Source: Betaproteobacteria bacterium | GTDB taxonomy: Bacteria > Pseudomonadota > Gammaproteobacteria > Burkholderiales > Casimicrobiaceae | Direction of reading: 5' to 3' | DNA length: 62,791 nt | NCBI GenBank assembly: GCA_004293675.1 | Contig: READ01000034.1 | Location: 1-62,791 of the forward strand | Shown: piece after piece, positions 1 to 7,752 of the stretch | Position numbering within the stretch: the stretch's first letter is position 1 | How the letters are laid out: every line of letters starts with the position of its first letter | Program-made: the position numbers and the translations under genes | Notes under the pieces: generated by a model | What the model was told of the DNA's origin: nothing | Seen by the model: only the letters and a program-made list of their open reading frames with translations | Database searches by the model: none

Positions 1-66
1 TACCCAGCGTTCCGAAAACATTTCCATCCTACGCTTAAATGTTCCATATCGAATGAAATTCAGCAT

Positions 67-155
67 ACAAGGGTTGGGGTGAGGGACTTGGAATGATGTA
101 GATCGGAGCAATGCGAAGACCCTCTCCCCAACCCTCCCCCCCGGGGGGAGGGAGC
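67..155. repeat. Dispersed G-rich/C-rich inverted repeat
   Basis: A G-rich arm (gggttggggtgaggga, about 71-86) faces a C-rich arm (ccctctccccaaccctc, 120-136), followed by a second C/G hairpin to about 155. The same arm sequences flank the palindromes at 30907-31073, so this is a dispersed repeat and not a gene. A short minus-strand reading frame across it is low-complexity and ignored. Confidence 0.7.
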
Positions 156-243
156 TTTTTGGCGCGTTACGCCTAGGGTATTTCGTGCGAAAGGCATCAC
201 GTAAGGCGTTGATTTTATGTAACTAAAAAGCTGTTTCTTGAGA

Positions 244-294
244 GCTTGTCGAAGCCTTGGTGGCACGCCACCAACTCAACGACGCGCTCAGGAT
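244..294. repeat. Hairpin repeat of the 'ttcgacaagctca' family
   Basis: The sequence gcttgtcgaa is followed by a perfect hairpin, ttggtggc-ac-gccaccaa (260-277), and then a 'gcgctcagg' tail. Related copies are at 18373-18424 and 23440-23487, and hairpin-less copies are at 7239-7355. Repeats of this kind occur in many betaproteobacterial and gammaproteobacterial genomes. Confidence 0.55.
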
Positions 295-366
295 AGACCA
301 CGCCGCGCTCGGGTGGGAATCATGAAGAGCGTGGCTATGCTGAGGTCTTCAATTAGCAGTTTGAAG

Positions 367-384
367 GTAGCCATCAATGGCTAC
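367..384. repeat. Perfect 8-bp palindrome next to dyad element A
   Basis: The sequence is gtagccat-ca-atggctac, a perfect inverted repeat with a 2-nt spacer, lying 11 bp before the first dyad of the paired element at 395-478. Function unknown. Confidence 0.5.
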
Positions 385-394
385 ATCGTTAAAC

Positions 395-478
395 GCCATA
401 CAAAATATGGGGAATAAGACGATGTGCCGTATTTTCAGAAACTATGTTTTATTGAGCTCAAGCCATATTTTCTATGGC
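395..478. repeat. 84-bp paired-dyad element, copy A
   Basis: Two 17-nt dyads of the form GCC-N11-GGC/GGG start at 395 and 462, exactly 67 bp apart, with a weak central dyad TTTC-A-GAAA centred at 437. The geometry matches copies at 7627, 29128, 40290 and 60158. The element lies downstream of the minus-strand DUF2805 gene; the gene to its left is outside the window. The rest of 1-556 holds only the repeats listed above, and I see no coding sequence. Confidence 0.7.
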
Positions 479-556
479 CTAGCACAGTAAAGCTATAAAT
501 TCGTTTCACCTCTGCTTGAAAAAGAGGATCACGACAGACCGAAGGCTGGCACCGGC

Positions 557-913
557 TCAGCTCTTTTGGTCAGAGGATTTAAACCGAATTACGTCGTCAC
601 TGCGCAGCGCGACGTGCTTTGTTTTTCGGCCTGTGACTCGCTCGCGCCAGCGATTGAAACTGCTGCGTTGAAGGCTCTTCCTCATCAATGCGATCACGGC
701 GGATTCATTAAGCCCAAACTGGCGCTCGATGGCTTCAAACGGCGTGCGGTCTTCCCATGCCATTTCGATGATGCGATTGCTCGCTTCTACGGTCAGCTCA
801 GCGTCGGGCGTATTCAAGTGTCTGGTTTCTTCTATCGCTGGCAGCTGCGGCAGTACACCGTCGCGCGGCCGCCGTGCCGAGTGAGTTTGAGCGGGGCTTC
901 GCAGCGGCGACAC
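557..913 (-). CDS. DUF2805/TIGR03643 family small protein
   Basis: The product is 118 aa as drawn, of unknown function. The recognisable core is residues 47-105 (RIIEMAWEDRTPFEAIE..., then FGLNESAVIALMR and SFNRWRERVTGRKTKH), which is the signature of the DUF2805/TIGR03643 family and looks like a helix-turn-helix fold. The first 40 or so residues are not conserved-looking and overlap the 3' end of mutM by 82 bp, so the true start may lie further in; no better ATG precedes the core. It follows mutM on the same strand and is probably co-transcribed with it. Confidence 0.75.
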   Translation of the reverse strand: MSPLRSPAQTHSARRPRDGVLPQLPAIEETRHLNTPDAELTVEASNRIIEMAWEDRTPFEAIERQFGLNESAVIALMRKSLQRSSFNRWRERVTGRKTKHVALRSDDVIRFKSSDQKS

Positions 914-1653
914 GCTTCCCCGTCACGACCGTAAACAAAGTAGTCGAGCTGAAAATAGCCCGGCTCACCGCTGGCGTTTACGAAATCGCGAAGCGTCGAA
1001 CCACCCGCAGCGATGGCCTCGGAGAGCACGGCCTTGATTTCCGACGCTAACGTTTCGTATCGCGCAAGCGACACTCGATTAGCGGCGCGGCTGGGATGAA
1101 TGCCCGCGCGAAACAGTGATTCGTTGGCGTAAATGTTTCCCACGCCAACGACCACACTGTTGTCCATTAGCGCGAGCTTTACCGCGCAGCTGCGCCGCCG
1201 TGTCACCTCGAACAAATGCTCGCCCGTCAGTGCCGCGGTTAGCGGCTCGGGTCCCAGATGTTTCAGCAGCGGTTGCGCCATGTCGTCACCGGAGAACACA
1301 TGCATTGAGCCGAAGCGGCGCGGATCGTTGTAGCGCAGCGTGATGCCCGAATCGAGCACGATATCAACGTGATCATGCGCTTTTACGGCGGGCAAATTCT
1401 GGGTCGGAAGCGCAACGAAGCTGCCGGTCATGCCCAAATGCGCAAGAAGCGTTTTCTCGCCCAGACGAAACAACAGATATTTGCTGCGTCGCTCGATGCT
1501 GTTGATTGAGTTTCCGATCAGGCTCGCCTCGAAATCCCGAGCAATGGCCCAACGAAGCCGACGATCCCGCACCGTCACCGCGCTCACGGTCGCGCCGAGC
1601 GTGGCGGAACTCAAGCCGCGTCGTACGGTCTCTACTTCGGGTAGTTCTGGCAT
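832..1653 (-). CDS. mutM: Formamidopyrimidine-DNA glycosylase (MutM/Fpg)
   Basis: Bifunctional DNA glycosylase/AP lyase that removes 8-oxoguanine and other oxidised purines. I chose the ATG at 1653 because it gives MPELPEVETVRRG, with the N-terminal Pro2 nucleophile exposed after Met removal and Glu3 behind it; a longer upstream reading would bury Pro2. The 273 aa are full length. The family lysine is in RRSKYLLF near residue 57, and the C-terminal zinc finger (CRRC...CRSC) occupies the last 26 residues. It is divergent from the TPR gene with 56 bp between starts and overlaps the following DUF2805 frame. Confidence 0.96.
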   Translation of the reverse strand: MPELPEVETVRRGLSSATLGATVSAVTVRDRRLRWAIARDFEASLIGNSINSIERRSKYLLFRLGEKTLLAHLGMTGSFVALPTQNLPAVKAHDHVDIVLDSGITLRYNDPRRFGSMHVFSGDDMAQPLLKHLGPEPLTAALTGEHLFEVTRRRSCAVKLALMDNSVVVGVGNIYANESLFRAGIHPSRAANRVSLARYETLASEIKAVLSEAIAAGGSTLRDFVNASGEPGYFQLDYFVYGRDGEACRRCEAPLKLTRHGGRATVYCRSCQR

Positions 1654-1709
1654 GGAATCGAGCGATCTCGGAGACGAGCCACTCACTGTTGAATTTGGAT
1701 GGGAAGTGT

Positions 1710-3482
1710 ATGCTCAAGGCCATGAAATCTGTTTCTACATCCATCGGCCGAGTTCCCTTTTCGCTGTCTCTTGTCACTCGCGCCGTTGCCCTGATTTGTG
1801 CGGGCGCATTGTCGTTTTCCGGCTCGGTTGCGCTGGCGCAAACGCCGCTCAACGATCGGGCGATCGTGATGGGCGTGCTCGCCGCAGAATTCGCGTTGCA
1901 GGAAGGTGACTTAGCGACGGCGGCGGCCACCTACGCCGAAATGGCACGCCGCAGTCGCGATGCGAAAGTCTCCGAGCGTGCGGTCGAGCTGTTACTTCGT
2001 GCACGGCGTGCCGACGAGGCCAAAGAAATTGTGAACATCTGGCAATTGGCCGATGCGAAATCCCCGCGCGCTAATCAGATCGCGCTGGCCCTTGCGCTCA
2101 ATACCAACGACGAAGTAGGCGCGCTCAAAGCGGTTTCTAATGCAGTGGCGTTTCCGGTAGAGACGCGTGCTACCGCCGTGCTGGATTTGTCGCGGCAAAT
2201 AGCGCAGCATAAAAATCGCGATTTCGCGGTGCGTTTGGCGAGCGTCTTTACTGAGACCTTACCCGACATGGCCGAATCGCACTACGCGCTGTCGATTGCC
2301 AGCACCGGAACGGACTACTCGCGCATCAATGAGGCGTTGATCTCAATTGATCGTGCTCTGGCAATCAAGCCCAACTGGCCGCAAGCAGTGGCCGTGAAAG
2401 CAAGACTGTTGACCGCACGCGATGAGAAATCAAGCGCTCGGCGCGCCGGAAAAGTGGGTGCGGATTCGTTGAAGTTGTTGGAATCGGCCGTCGCCGCCAA
2501 TGACGAATCGCGAGAGCTGAAGTTAATGCTGGCGCGAGCCAACTTTGACGACGGTAAGTTTGCCGAAGCTCGAATGCTGTTTTTGGCGTTGGCCGAAGGT
2601 GACGGCGATGACAGTGACGAGATGAAACTATCCGCCACACTCGCTTCGTTTTCCGCCCAAGATTGGGAAACGGCAGAGGCCGAGTTCAACGCCGCCATTG
2701 CCGAAGAGCGCGGCGACGCCGGTGCAGTGCGCTATTACCTGGGGCGAATTTCTGAAGCACGAAAGCGCTGGGCGGAGGCCGCCGAGCGCTACGGCAAGGT
2801 GCCCAAATCGGGGCCCGGCGATCGCTACTGGGAATCTCAGCTTCGAATTGCGGGCGCACTGGCCAGCGATAAGCGAACGCTTCAAGCGCTCAGCCATTTA
2901 CAGACGCTGACGCCGCTCACTCCGCGCGAGAAATCGACCTACGCACAAACAGAAGCGGCCGTGTGGCGCGAAGCAGGCGACAACGCCAAAGCCCTGGCGG
3001 CGCTCGATCGGGCGCTGGCTGTCGATGAAAAGGACACCGATGTGCTCTACGAGAGCGCGATGGTCGCCGATCGAATGGGCAACGCCGAAGAGTCGGAGAA
3101 GAGACTTCGAAAAGTGCTCTCGCTCGCACCGGATCGACCCGACGCCAACAATGCGCTCGGTTACGCGCTGGCGGATCGCGGCGTGAAACTCGATGAAGCT
3201 CGTTCATTAATCGAGAAGGCGCATAAGGCCGCGCCTGAAGACGCGGCGATTCTGGACAGCATGGGCTGGGTGGCGTTTCGCCAAGGCAATCTCAACGAGG
3301 CGGAGCAATACCTGCGTCGTGCGCTCGCAAGGTTTCAAGACGGTGAGATCGCCGCGCATTTGGGTGAGGTGCTTTGGACGCAAGGACGCAAAGAAGAGGC
3401 GCGCGTGATTTGGCGTGCGCAATTGCTGCAGCAGCCCGACAGCGAAATCCTCAACAAGACTATGAAGCGGCTTGATCCCTAA
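1710..3482 (+). CDS. Secreted tetratricopeptide-repeat protein upstream of lolB
   Basis: A 590-aa exported TPR protein. An N-terminal signal peptide (basic start, hydrophobic SLVTRAVALICAGALSFSG, AxA-type site at VALAQ) is followed by many degenerate TPR helices to the C-terminus; the clearest are in the last 150 residues (ANNALGYALADRG..., LDSMGWVAFRQGNLNEAEQYL). Its stop directly abuts the lolB start, so the two are one transcription unit, as is common in betaproteobacteria. That suggests a periplasmic scaffold linked to lipoprotein or envelope assembly, by inference. ATG 1722 (Met13) is an alternative start with a better purine-rich upstream region. Confidence 0.85.
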   Translation: MLKAMKSVSTSIGRVPFSLSLVTRAVALICAGALSFSGSVALAQTPLNDRAIVMGVLAAEFALQEGDLATAAATYAEMARRSRDAKVSERAVELLLRARRADEAKEIVNIWQLADAKSPRANQIALALALNTNDEVGALKAVSNAVAFPVETRATAVLDLSRQIAQHKNRDFAVRLASVFTETLPDMAESHYALSIASTGTDYSRINEALISIDRALAIKPNWPQAVAVKARLLTARDEKSSARRAGKVGADSLKLLESAVAANDESRELKLMLARANFDDGKFAEARMLFLALAEGDGDDSDEMKLSATLASFSAQDWETAEAEFNAAIAEERGDAGAVRYYLGRISEARKRWAEAAERYGKVPKSGPGDRYWESQLRIAGALASDKRTLQALSHLQTLTPLTPREKSTYAQTEAAVWREAGDNAKALAALDRALAVDEKDTDVLYESAMVADRMGNAEESEKRLRKVLSLAPDRPDANNALGYALADRGVKLDEARSLIEKAHKAAPEDAAILDSMGWVAFRQGNLNEAEQYLRRALARFQDGEIAAHLGEVLWTQGRKEEARVIWRAQLLQQPDSEILNKTMKRLDP

Positions 3483-4106
3483 ATGCGACGCGGATCGGTG
3501 CGAACTAGTTTTTGCGAGCCTTTCAATCGCATCGCGATTGTTTTATTGATAGCAATCACAGCGGGGTGCGCTTCGCCGCAGATCGCACCTTCTAAACCTG
3601 TCGCTACACAGACTATCGAGCGACCCGCGCAATCGTTTAGTGTTTCGGGCCGCTTCAGTGCCAAGCGCAGTGAAAGCGCGGCGAGCGGGCAATTTCGCTA
3701 CGTCCAGCGCGGAATGGATCGAACCTTAGAGATGTTCACTCCAACGTCAACACCCTTGGCGCGCATCGACGCAACGGCGCAATCGGCCACGCTCAGCACC
3801 GCCGACGGCGTGAACCGAAGTGCGGCCGCGCTTGCCGAGTTGCTTCGCATGTACATCGATATCGAGCTTACCGACGCCCAGTTTTCGGCATGGTTGCAGG
3901 GGCTACCCGCGAGCGGCGATGGCGTAACGGCCATCGAGCGTGATCCGCAAAACCGATTAGCTCGATTCACAGAGTCGAGTTGGATGATTGAAGTCAGCGC
4001 ACGGGGCGATTCGACGCCGCCGTTTGCTCGCCGAATGCGCTGGGCGTACGCGCCGGAAACTGATACAGAACTTCGCTGGGTCATTGATGAATTCACGGTA
4101 CCCTGA
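3483..4106 (+). CDS. lolB: Outer-membrane lipoprotein LolB
   Basis: LolB accepts lipoproteins from the periplasmic carrier LolA and inserts them into the outer membrane. The 207-aa product has a lipoprotein signal (hydrophobic segment, then LIAITAGC with the lipidated cysteine at residue 29). The fold signature follows: a SVSGRFSAKR strand, the aromatic face FRYVQRG, and near the middle LLRMYIDIELTDAQFSAWLQGLP. The gene starts immediately after the TPR stop codon and its end overlaps ispE by 20 bp; lolB-ispE adjacency is typical of this lineage. Confidence 0.92.
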   Translation: MRRGSVRTSFCEPFNRIAIVLLIAITAGCASPQIAPSKPVATQTIERPAQSFSVSGRFSAKRSESAASGQFRYVQRGMDRTLEMFTPTSTPLARIDATAQSATLSTADGVNRSAAALAELLRMYIDIELTDAQFSAWLQGLPASGDGVTAIERDPQNRLARFTESSWMIEVSARGDSTPPFARRMRWAYAPETDTELRWVIDEFTVP

Positions 4107-4959
4107 GCACACGCTGCGGCTAGCAGCGCCCGCAAAAATCAATCTGTTTTTGCACATTACCGGTCGTCGTGACGATGGTTACCACCTGTTGGAATCTGTC
4201 TTTGTGCCGATTTCCTTAGCTGACACAGTGCAGCTAACCCGTCGTGAAGACGGCGAAATTTGTCTGCTTGACCCGCCAGACGGAATAACGAGTGACACCG
4301 ATCTGACCTGTCGCGCCGCTCGCGCCCTTTGCGCTGAAACAGGCAGTAAATTCGGCGTGGACATCCGGCTCACCAAGCGAATTCCGCAGGGCGCGGGGCT
4401 GGGCGGCGGCAGCTCAGACGCGGCCACTGCGCTGCTCGGGCTCAATCGATTGTGGAATTTGCAACTATCAAGTGAGCGCATACTCTCGATAGCCCTGAAC
4501 TTAGGAGCGGATGTGCCTTTTTTCATTCGTGGTGTGCCAGCGCTCGTCAGCGGGATCGGTGAGCGTATCCGCGCGGTGACGCTTCCCGTTCAGCACATCG
4601 TTGTGGCGCATCCAGGCGTGCCGGTGTCCACGGCGGCGGTGTTTGGTCATCCGCAACTCATTCGCGATTCAGCGGCGAGTCAAGCACCAATTTTTACGCT
4701 GTCGCACGGTCAGAACGACATGCAAGCCGCGGCCCAACTAATCGAGCCGGCCGTTTCGGCGCTCTGCGATTCGATGCGAAACATTGGCCTGAAGCCGAGG
4801 ATGTCAGGTTCCGGCAGCGCTGTTTTTGCGCTTCAAGGCAGCGCTGAAACTGCGTGCCGAGCCGCGTCGAAGCTCCGTGAGATGGGCGTTTCAGCGTGGG
4901 CAGTGCAAACACTCAACCAACACCCTTTGCACGCCGATTTTGGCGCTGCTATAATTTAG
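4087..4959 (+). CDS. ispE: 4-(cytidine 5'-diphospho)-2-C-methyl-D-erythritol kinase
   Basis: GHMP-family kinase of the methylerythritol phosphate pathway, phosphorylating CDP-ME at the 2-hydroxyl. It is 290 aa from ATG 4087. The substrate region APAKINLFLHITGRRDDGYH is at 15-32, the ATP-binding glycine-rich motif PQGAGLGGGSSDAA at 100-113, and the third GHMP motif (KPRMSGSGSAVFAL) lies towards the C-terminus. It overlaps the lolB 3' end, implying translational coupling. Its last codons contain the promoter of the following tRNA gene. Confidence 0.95.
   Translation: MNSRYPEHTLRLAAPAKINLFLHITGRRDDGYHLLESVFVPISLADTVQLTRREDGEICLLDPPDGITSDTDLTCRAARALCAETGSKFGVDIRLTKRIPQGAGLGGGSSDAATALLGLNRLWNLQLSSERILSIALNLGADVPFFIRGVPALVSGIGERIRAVTLPVQHIVVAHPGVPVSTAAVFGHPQLIRDSAASQAPIFTLSHGQNDMQAAAQLIEPAVSALCDSMRNIGLKPRMSGSGSAVFALQGSAETACRAASKLREMGVSAWAVQTLNQHPLHADFGAAII
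4927..4955 (+). promoter_or_regulatory. Sigma70 promoter of tRNA-Gln, inside ispE
   Basis: TTGCAC (4927-4932), a 17-nt spacer and a perfect TATAAT (4950-4955) lie within the last codons of ispE, about 60 bp before the tRNA. Spacing and hexamers match a strong sigma70 promoter, so the tRNA can be transcribed independently of the lolB-ispE operon. Confidence 0.75.
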
Positions 4960-5015
4960 GGCTTCGCTGAAATATGCGTTGACTGGCGAAATACTTTGGT
5001 AATTCGTCCAGGTGT

Positions 5016-5090
5016 AGGGGAGTCGCCAAGTGGTAAGGCACCGGATTTTGATTCCGGTATACGTAGGTTCGATCCCTTCCTCCCCTGCCA
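5016..5090 (+). tRNA. tRNA-Gln (anticodon TTG)
   Basis: The 75-nt cloverleaf has a 7-bp acceptor stem (aggggag/ctcccct), discriminator G and encoded CCA. The anticodon stem is ccgga/tccgg around the loop ttttgat, giving anticodon TTG for glutamine. The T-arm (gtagg-ttcgatc-ccttc) carries one T:T mismatch at its second pair, and the first acceptor pair is A-T. It lies between ispE and prs and is followed by a strong terminator. Confidence 0.95.
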
Positions 5091-5118
5091 ATGCTCACGC
5101 CACTGAGCCAACACCGAA

Positions 5119-5155
5119 CGGTCTTAAGGCATTCACTTTAAGACCGTTTTTTTTC
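5119..5155 (+). terminator. Intrinsic terminator after tRNA-Gln
   Basis: A 9-bp stem (cggtcttaa/ttaagaccg) with a 10-nt loop is followed by eight T residues. It ends the ispE/tRNA transcript 30 bp before prs, so prs probably has its own start or depends on read-through. Confidence 0.9.
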
Positions 5156-5184
5156 GCTAACGCACTTACCCGCCCGAGCGCACC

Positions 5185-6147
5185 ATGAGCTTTAACGACA
5201 TGATGGTTTTCACCGGCAACGCCAACGCGAAGCTGGCGCACGCCGTGGTCGAGCATTTGAATCTACGACTGGGCAAAGCTCAGGTCAGTAAATTCTCTGA
5301 CGGCGAAGTCAACGTCGAAATCCTCGAAAACGTACGCGGCAAAGACGTGTTCGTTTTGCAATCGACCTGTGCGCCGACCAATGACAATTTGATGGAATTG
5401 GTCATCATGGTGGATGCGCTTAAACGCGCCTCAGCGGGCCGAATTACCGCAGCCATGCCGTATTTCGGCTATGCACGGCAGGATCGCCGCCCTCGCTCCG
5501 CGCGCGTTGCGATTTCGGCGAAGGTCGTGGCTGACATGCTCTCCGCCGTTGGTGTTGATCGCGTCTTGACGATGGATTTGCACGCTGACCAGATTCAGGG
5601 CTTTTTCAATATCCCGGTTGACAACATTTACGCGACGCCGATTTTGCTCGCCGACATTTGGAAGCAGAAGTACGAAAACCTGTTGGTTGTGTCGCCCGAC
5701 GTGGGCGGCGTGGTTCGCGCTCGCGCCGTAGCGAAGCGCTTGGACACCGATCTGGCGATCATTGATAAGCGCCGCCCAAAAGCCAATGTGTCCGAGGTGA
5801 TGAATATCATCGGTGACGTGGCGGGTCGTACTTGCTTGATCATGGACGATATCGTTGATACCGCCAACACCTTGTGCAAAGGCGCTCAGGCGCTGAAAGA
5901 CAACGGCGCGGTTAAAGTTATTGCGTATTGCACGCACGGCGTGTTGTCGGGTGAAGCGGCGAATCGCTTAGCCGGGCCAGCCATTGACTCGCTCGTGGTG
6001 ACCGACACTATTCCGCTGTCCAAAGAAGCCCAAGCGCTGGCCGGACCGGGCGGCAAAATCCGCCAAATTTCGAGCGCTCAGTTGATCGCCGAAACCATGC
6101 AACGAATTTCAAACGAAGACTCGGTGTCGTCGTTGTTTACTGAGTAA
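5185..6147 (+). CDS. prs: Ribose-phosphate pyrophosphokinase
   Basis: Makes PRPP from ribose 5-phosphate and ATP for nucleotide, histidine, tryptophan and NAD synthesis. The 320-aa class I enzyme has the [10 protein letters not shown] region near 35-50, the catalytic flexible loop [21 protein letters not shown] at about 90-110 and the PRPP-binding motif [13 protein letters not shown] near 215-228. ATG 5185 is chosen although its ribosome-binding site is weak; Met6 and Met7 are alternatives. It precedes rplY, and the prs-rplY order (often with pth after) is common in proteobacteria. Confidence 0.96.
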   Translation: MSFNDMMVFTGNANAKLAHAVVEHLNLRLGKAQVSKFSDGEVNVEILENVRGKDVFVLQSTCAPTNDNLMELVIMVDALKRASAGRITAAMPYFGYARQDRRPRSARVAISAKVVADMLSAVGVDRVLTMDLHADQIQGFFNIPVDNIYATPILLADIWKQKYENLLVVSPDVGGVVRARAVAKRLDTDLAIIDKRRPKANVSEVMNIIGDVAGRTCLIMDDIVDTANTLCKGAQALKDNGAVKVIAYCTHGVLSGEAANRLAGPAIDSLVVTDTIPLSKEAQALAGPGGKIRQISSAQLIAETMQRISNEDSVSSLFTE

Positions 6148-6152
6148 TTTTC

Positions 6153-6246
6153 AGCCACAGATTTCAAAATATGAACGCAGATGAATTGGCGATAGCGCCG
6201 TAGCACTGGTTTTAATCGGTGTGAATCTGTGAAATCGGTGGCAATT
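6153..6246. repeat. Inverted repeat of the 'cagattt/atctgcg' family, diverged copy
   Basis: The arms gccacagatttca (from 6154) and aatctgtgaaatcggtggc (6223-6241) are inverted around a core of about 60 bp. This is a diverged relative of the TCTGCG-type elements at 7495, 42502, 48139 and 61298. It lies between prs and rplY. Confidence 0.5.
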
Positions 6247-6366
6247 TTTTCTGCGTCGCCTTTGCGGTGCAGCCTTTGACGACACAGTGGTCGCGCTGTC
6301 ACGTCAAAACTAATCGATGCGCCGCCGTTCAATCGGTGACCGTATCAATCACTTGGAGTTACTACT

Positions 6367-7050
6367 ATGGCTACAGAATTCACCGCTTTCCCGCGGACGC
6401 TACAGGGCACCGGAGCGAGCCGCCGCCTGCGTCACACGGCAAAAGTCCCAGGCATCGTCTACGGAGGCGAAGCCAAACCTGAGATGCTCGAACTCGATCA
6501 CAACGCACTTTGGCACGCTCTCAAAAAGGAAGACTTTCACAGCTCGATCCTTTCGATGACCGTCGGTGCCGCTAAGAGCCAAGTTTTGCTGCGCGATGTG
6601 CAATACCATCCGTTCAAACAGCAAATTTTGCACATCGATTTTCAGCGCATTGATGCGGCGAAAAAACTGCACATGAAGGTGCCAGTTCACTTCATCAACC
6701 AAGACATTTCGCCTGCGGTGAAACTCTCGTCGGCCATCGTGAACCACGTGTTGACCGATGTCGAAATCAGCTGCTTGCCAAAAGATCTGCCGCGCTTCAT
6801 CGAAGTCGACATGAAAGACCTCAAAGCCGGCGAATCCGTCCACGCCAAAGATGTGACACTGCCACCAGGCGTGACGCTCGTCTTCCACGGCCGCAACAAA
6901 GATGCGGTGTTCGCCACCGCATCGATGGTCAAGGAAGAGGCCGCTGCCGCTGACGGCGCGCCTGTCGCCGCTGCCGAGGTCGCTGCATCGAAGCAGAAGG
7001 CACCTGCTGCCGCAGCTGCTGCCCCTGCGAAAGACGCCAAGAAGAAGTAA
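6367..7050 (+). CDS. rplY: 50S ribosomal protein L25/general stress protein Ctc
   Basis: Binds 5S rRNA in the large subunit. The 227 aa comprise the N-terminal L25 domain ([25 protein letters not shown], residues 10-35) and the C-terminal TL5 beta domain (about 95-190), so this is the long Ctc-type form. It then ends in a low-complexity Ala/Lys tail (last 40 residues). A GGAG Shine-Dalgarno at 6355-6358 supports ATG 6367. It follows prs at 219 bp with a repeat in the gap. Confidence 0.95.
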   Translation: MATEFTAFPRTLQGTGASRRLRHTAKVPGIVYGGEAKPEMLELDHNALWHALKKEDFHSSILSMTVGAAKSQVLLRDVQYHPFKQQILHIDFQRIDAAKKLHMKVPVHFINQDISPAVKLSSAIVNHVLTDVEISCLPKDLPRFIEVDMKDLKAGESVHAKDVTLPPGVTLVFHGRNKDAVFATASMVKEEAAAADGAPVAAAEVAASKQKAPAAAAAAPAKDAKKK

Positions 7051-7061
7051 TTCTTTACGGA

Positions 7062-7095
7062 GCAACGCGGCGGTTTACTGCCGCGTTGCCTTTTA
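7062..7095 (+). terminator. Terminator of rplY
   Basis: A perfect 10-bp GC-rich stem, gcaacgcggc/gccgcgttgc, with an 8-nt loop is followed by ctttt, 11 bp after the rplY stop. Confidence 0.88.
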
Positions 7096-7100
7096 CGGCA

Positions 7101-7140
7101 CAAAAAAAGCCCGCTCGATGCACATCGGCGGGCTTTTTGT
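7101..7140. terminator. Bidirectional terminator hairpin
   Basis: A run of seven A, then agcccgc...gcgggct, then five T, so the hairpin works as an intrinsic terminator on either strand. It is a second stop behind rplY. Confidence 0.75.
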
Positions 7141-7238
7141 ATTTTGGTGCGGCGTTCTTTCCTGTTCGCGCCGAGTGCCCGTCGCTGGCGGGACGCTCCC
7201 TCCGTACGCGAGGATATCCCTGAGTTCAAGGTGAGTCG

Positions 7239-7355
7239 CGCCTCCGTTCGTGGTGAGCTTGTCGAACCATGACGGCAATAGAAGAAAAATGTCCCAAAAG
7301 CGCAGTCGACTCATTCAAGCCGTTCATGGTTCGACGGGCTCACCACGAACGGGTT
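7239..7355. repeat. Inverted pair of the 'ttcgacaagctcaccacgaacgg' repeat
   Basis: The arms ccgttcgtggtgagcttg... (7242-7273) and ...gggctcaccacgaacgg (7321-7353) are near-perfect inverted copies about 32 bp long around a 47-bp core. This is a common dispersed intergenic repeat; related hairpin-bearing copies occur at 244, 18373 and 23440. Confidence 0.7.
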
Positions 7356-7494
7356 GGCTGGCATTGGCCCTCTCGAGGCGCATTTAAATCACCCAGTCTG
7401 CCGAACTTGAGCGCGGGACGCATTCTCTGACAAAGATTGCGCAGATCTCGGACATGTCACGGAATGTTGATCTGGAGCTCCGCAGTGGATATTC

Positions 7495-7548
7495 GCGCGC
7501 GGAAATCTGCGGCCATCTGCGTTAAATCTGCGAAATCTGCGTCAAAAA
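7495..7548. repeat. TCTGCG-periodic repeat, single arm
   Basis: TCTGCG or a close variant recurs every 9-11 bp (aatctgcggcc, atctgcgttaa, atctgcgaa, atctgcgtc). It is one arm of the elements seen complete at 42502-42666 and 48139-48292. Nothing here looks coding. Confidence 0.65.
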
Positions 7549-7626
7549 AAGTGCACTACATGAATAGGTTCGTAGCGCGTTCGGAGGAACCGCAAGCGTT
7601 CCGCCCTACTGACTTACTGCGCTAAT

Positions 7627-7710
7627 GCCTTAAAAAATAAGGCCTAAATTAAAATTCGACAACTATTCAATAGTAAAGCGAACATAAAAAAACGCCCCAT
7701 TGCATGGGGC
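7627..7710. repeat. 84-bp paired-dyad element, copy B
   Basis: Dyads GCC-TTAAAAAATAA-GGC (7627-7643) and GCC-CCATTGCATGG-GGC (7694-7710) start 67 bp apart. A perfect central dyad ACTATT-C-AATAGT is centred at 7668, the exact midpoint. It lies between the convergent genes rplY and clpA. The second dyad doubles as the clpA terminator stem. Confidence 0.8.
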
Positions 7711-7712
7711 GT
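7685..7712 (-). terminator. Terminator of clpA (minus strand)
   Basis: A 9-bp perfect stem, acgccccat/atggggcgt, with a 3-nt loop is preceded on the plus strand by seven A (the U-run of the minus transcript). It sits 41 bp past the clpA stop and coincides with the second dyad of element B. Confidence 0.88.
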
Positions 7713-7752
7713 CTACCGAAAAAGCTGGAATAGACTCGCGAAAGCCGGTCGT

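Noticed and set aside
60-266. 68-aa minus-strand ORF
   Set aside because: It translates dispersed C/G-rich repeats; low complexity and no start signal.
832-934. Plus-strand ORFs over the DUF2805/mutM end
   Set aside because: Shadows of two well-supported minus-strand genes.
4891-5091. 66-aa minus-strand ORF opening MAGEEGIEPT
   Set aside because: It is the antisense translation of the tRNA-Gln gene, a common false ORF.
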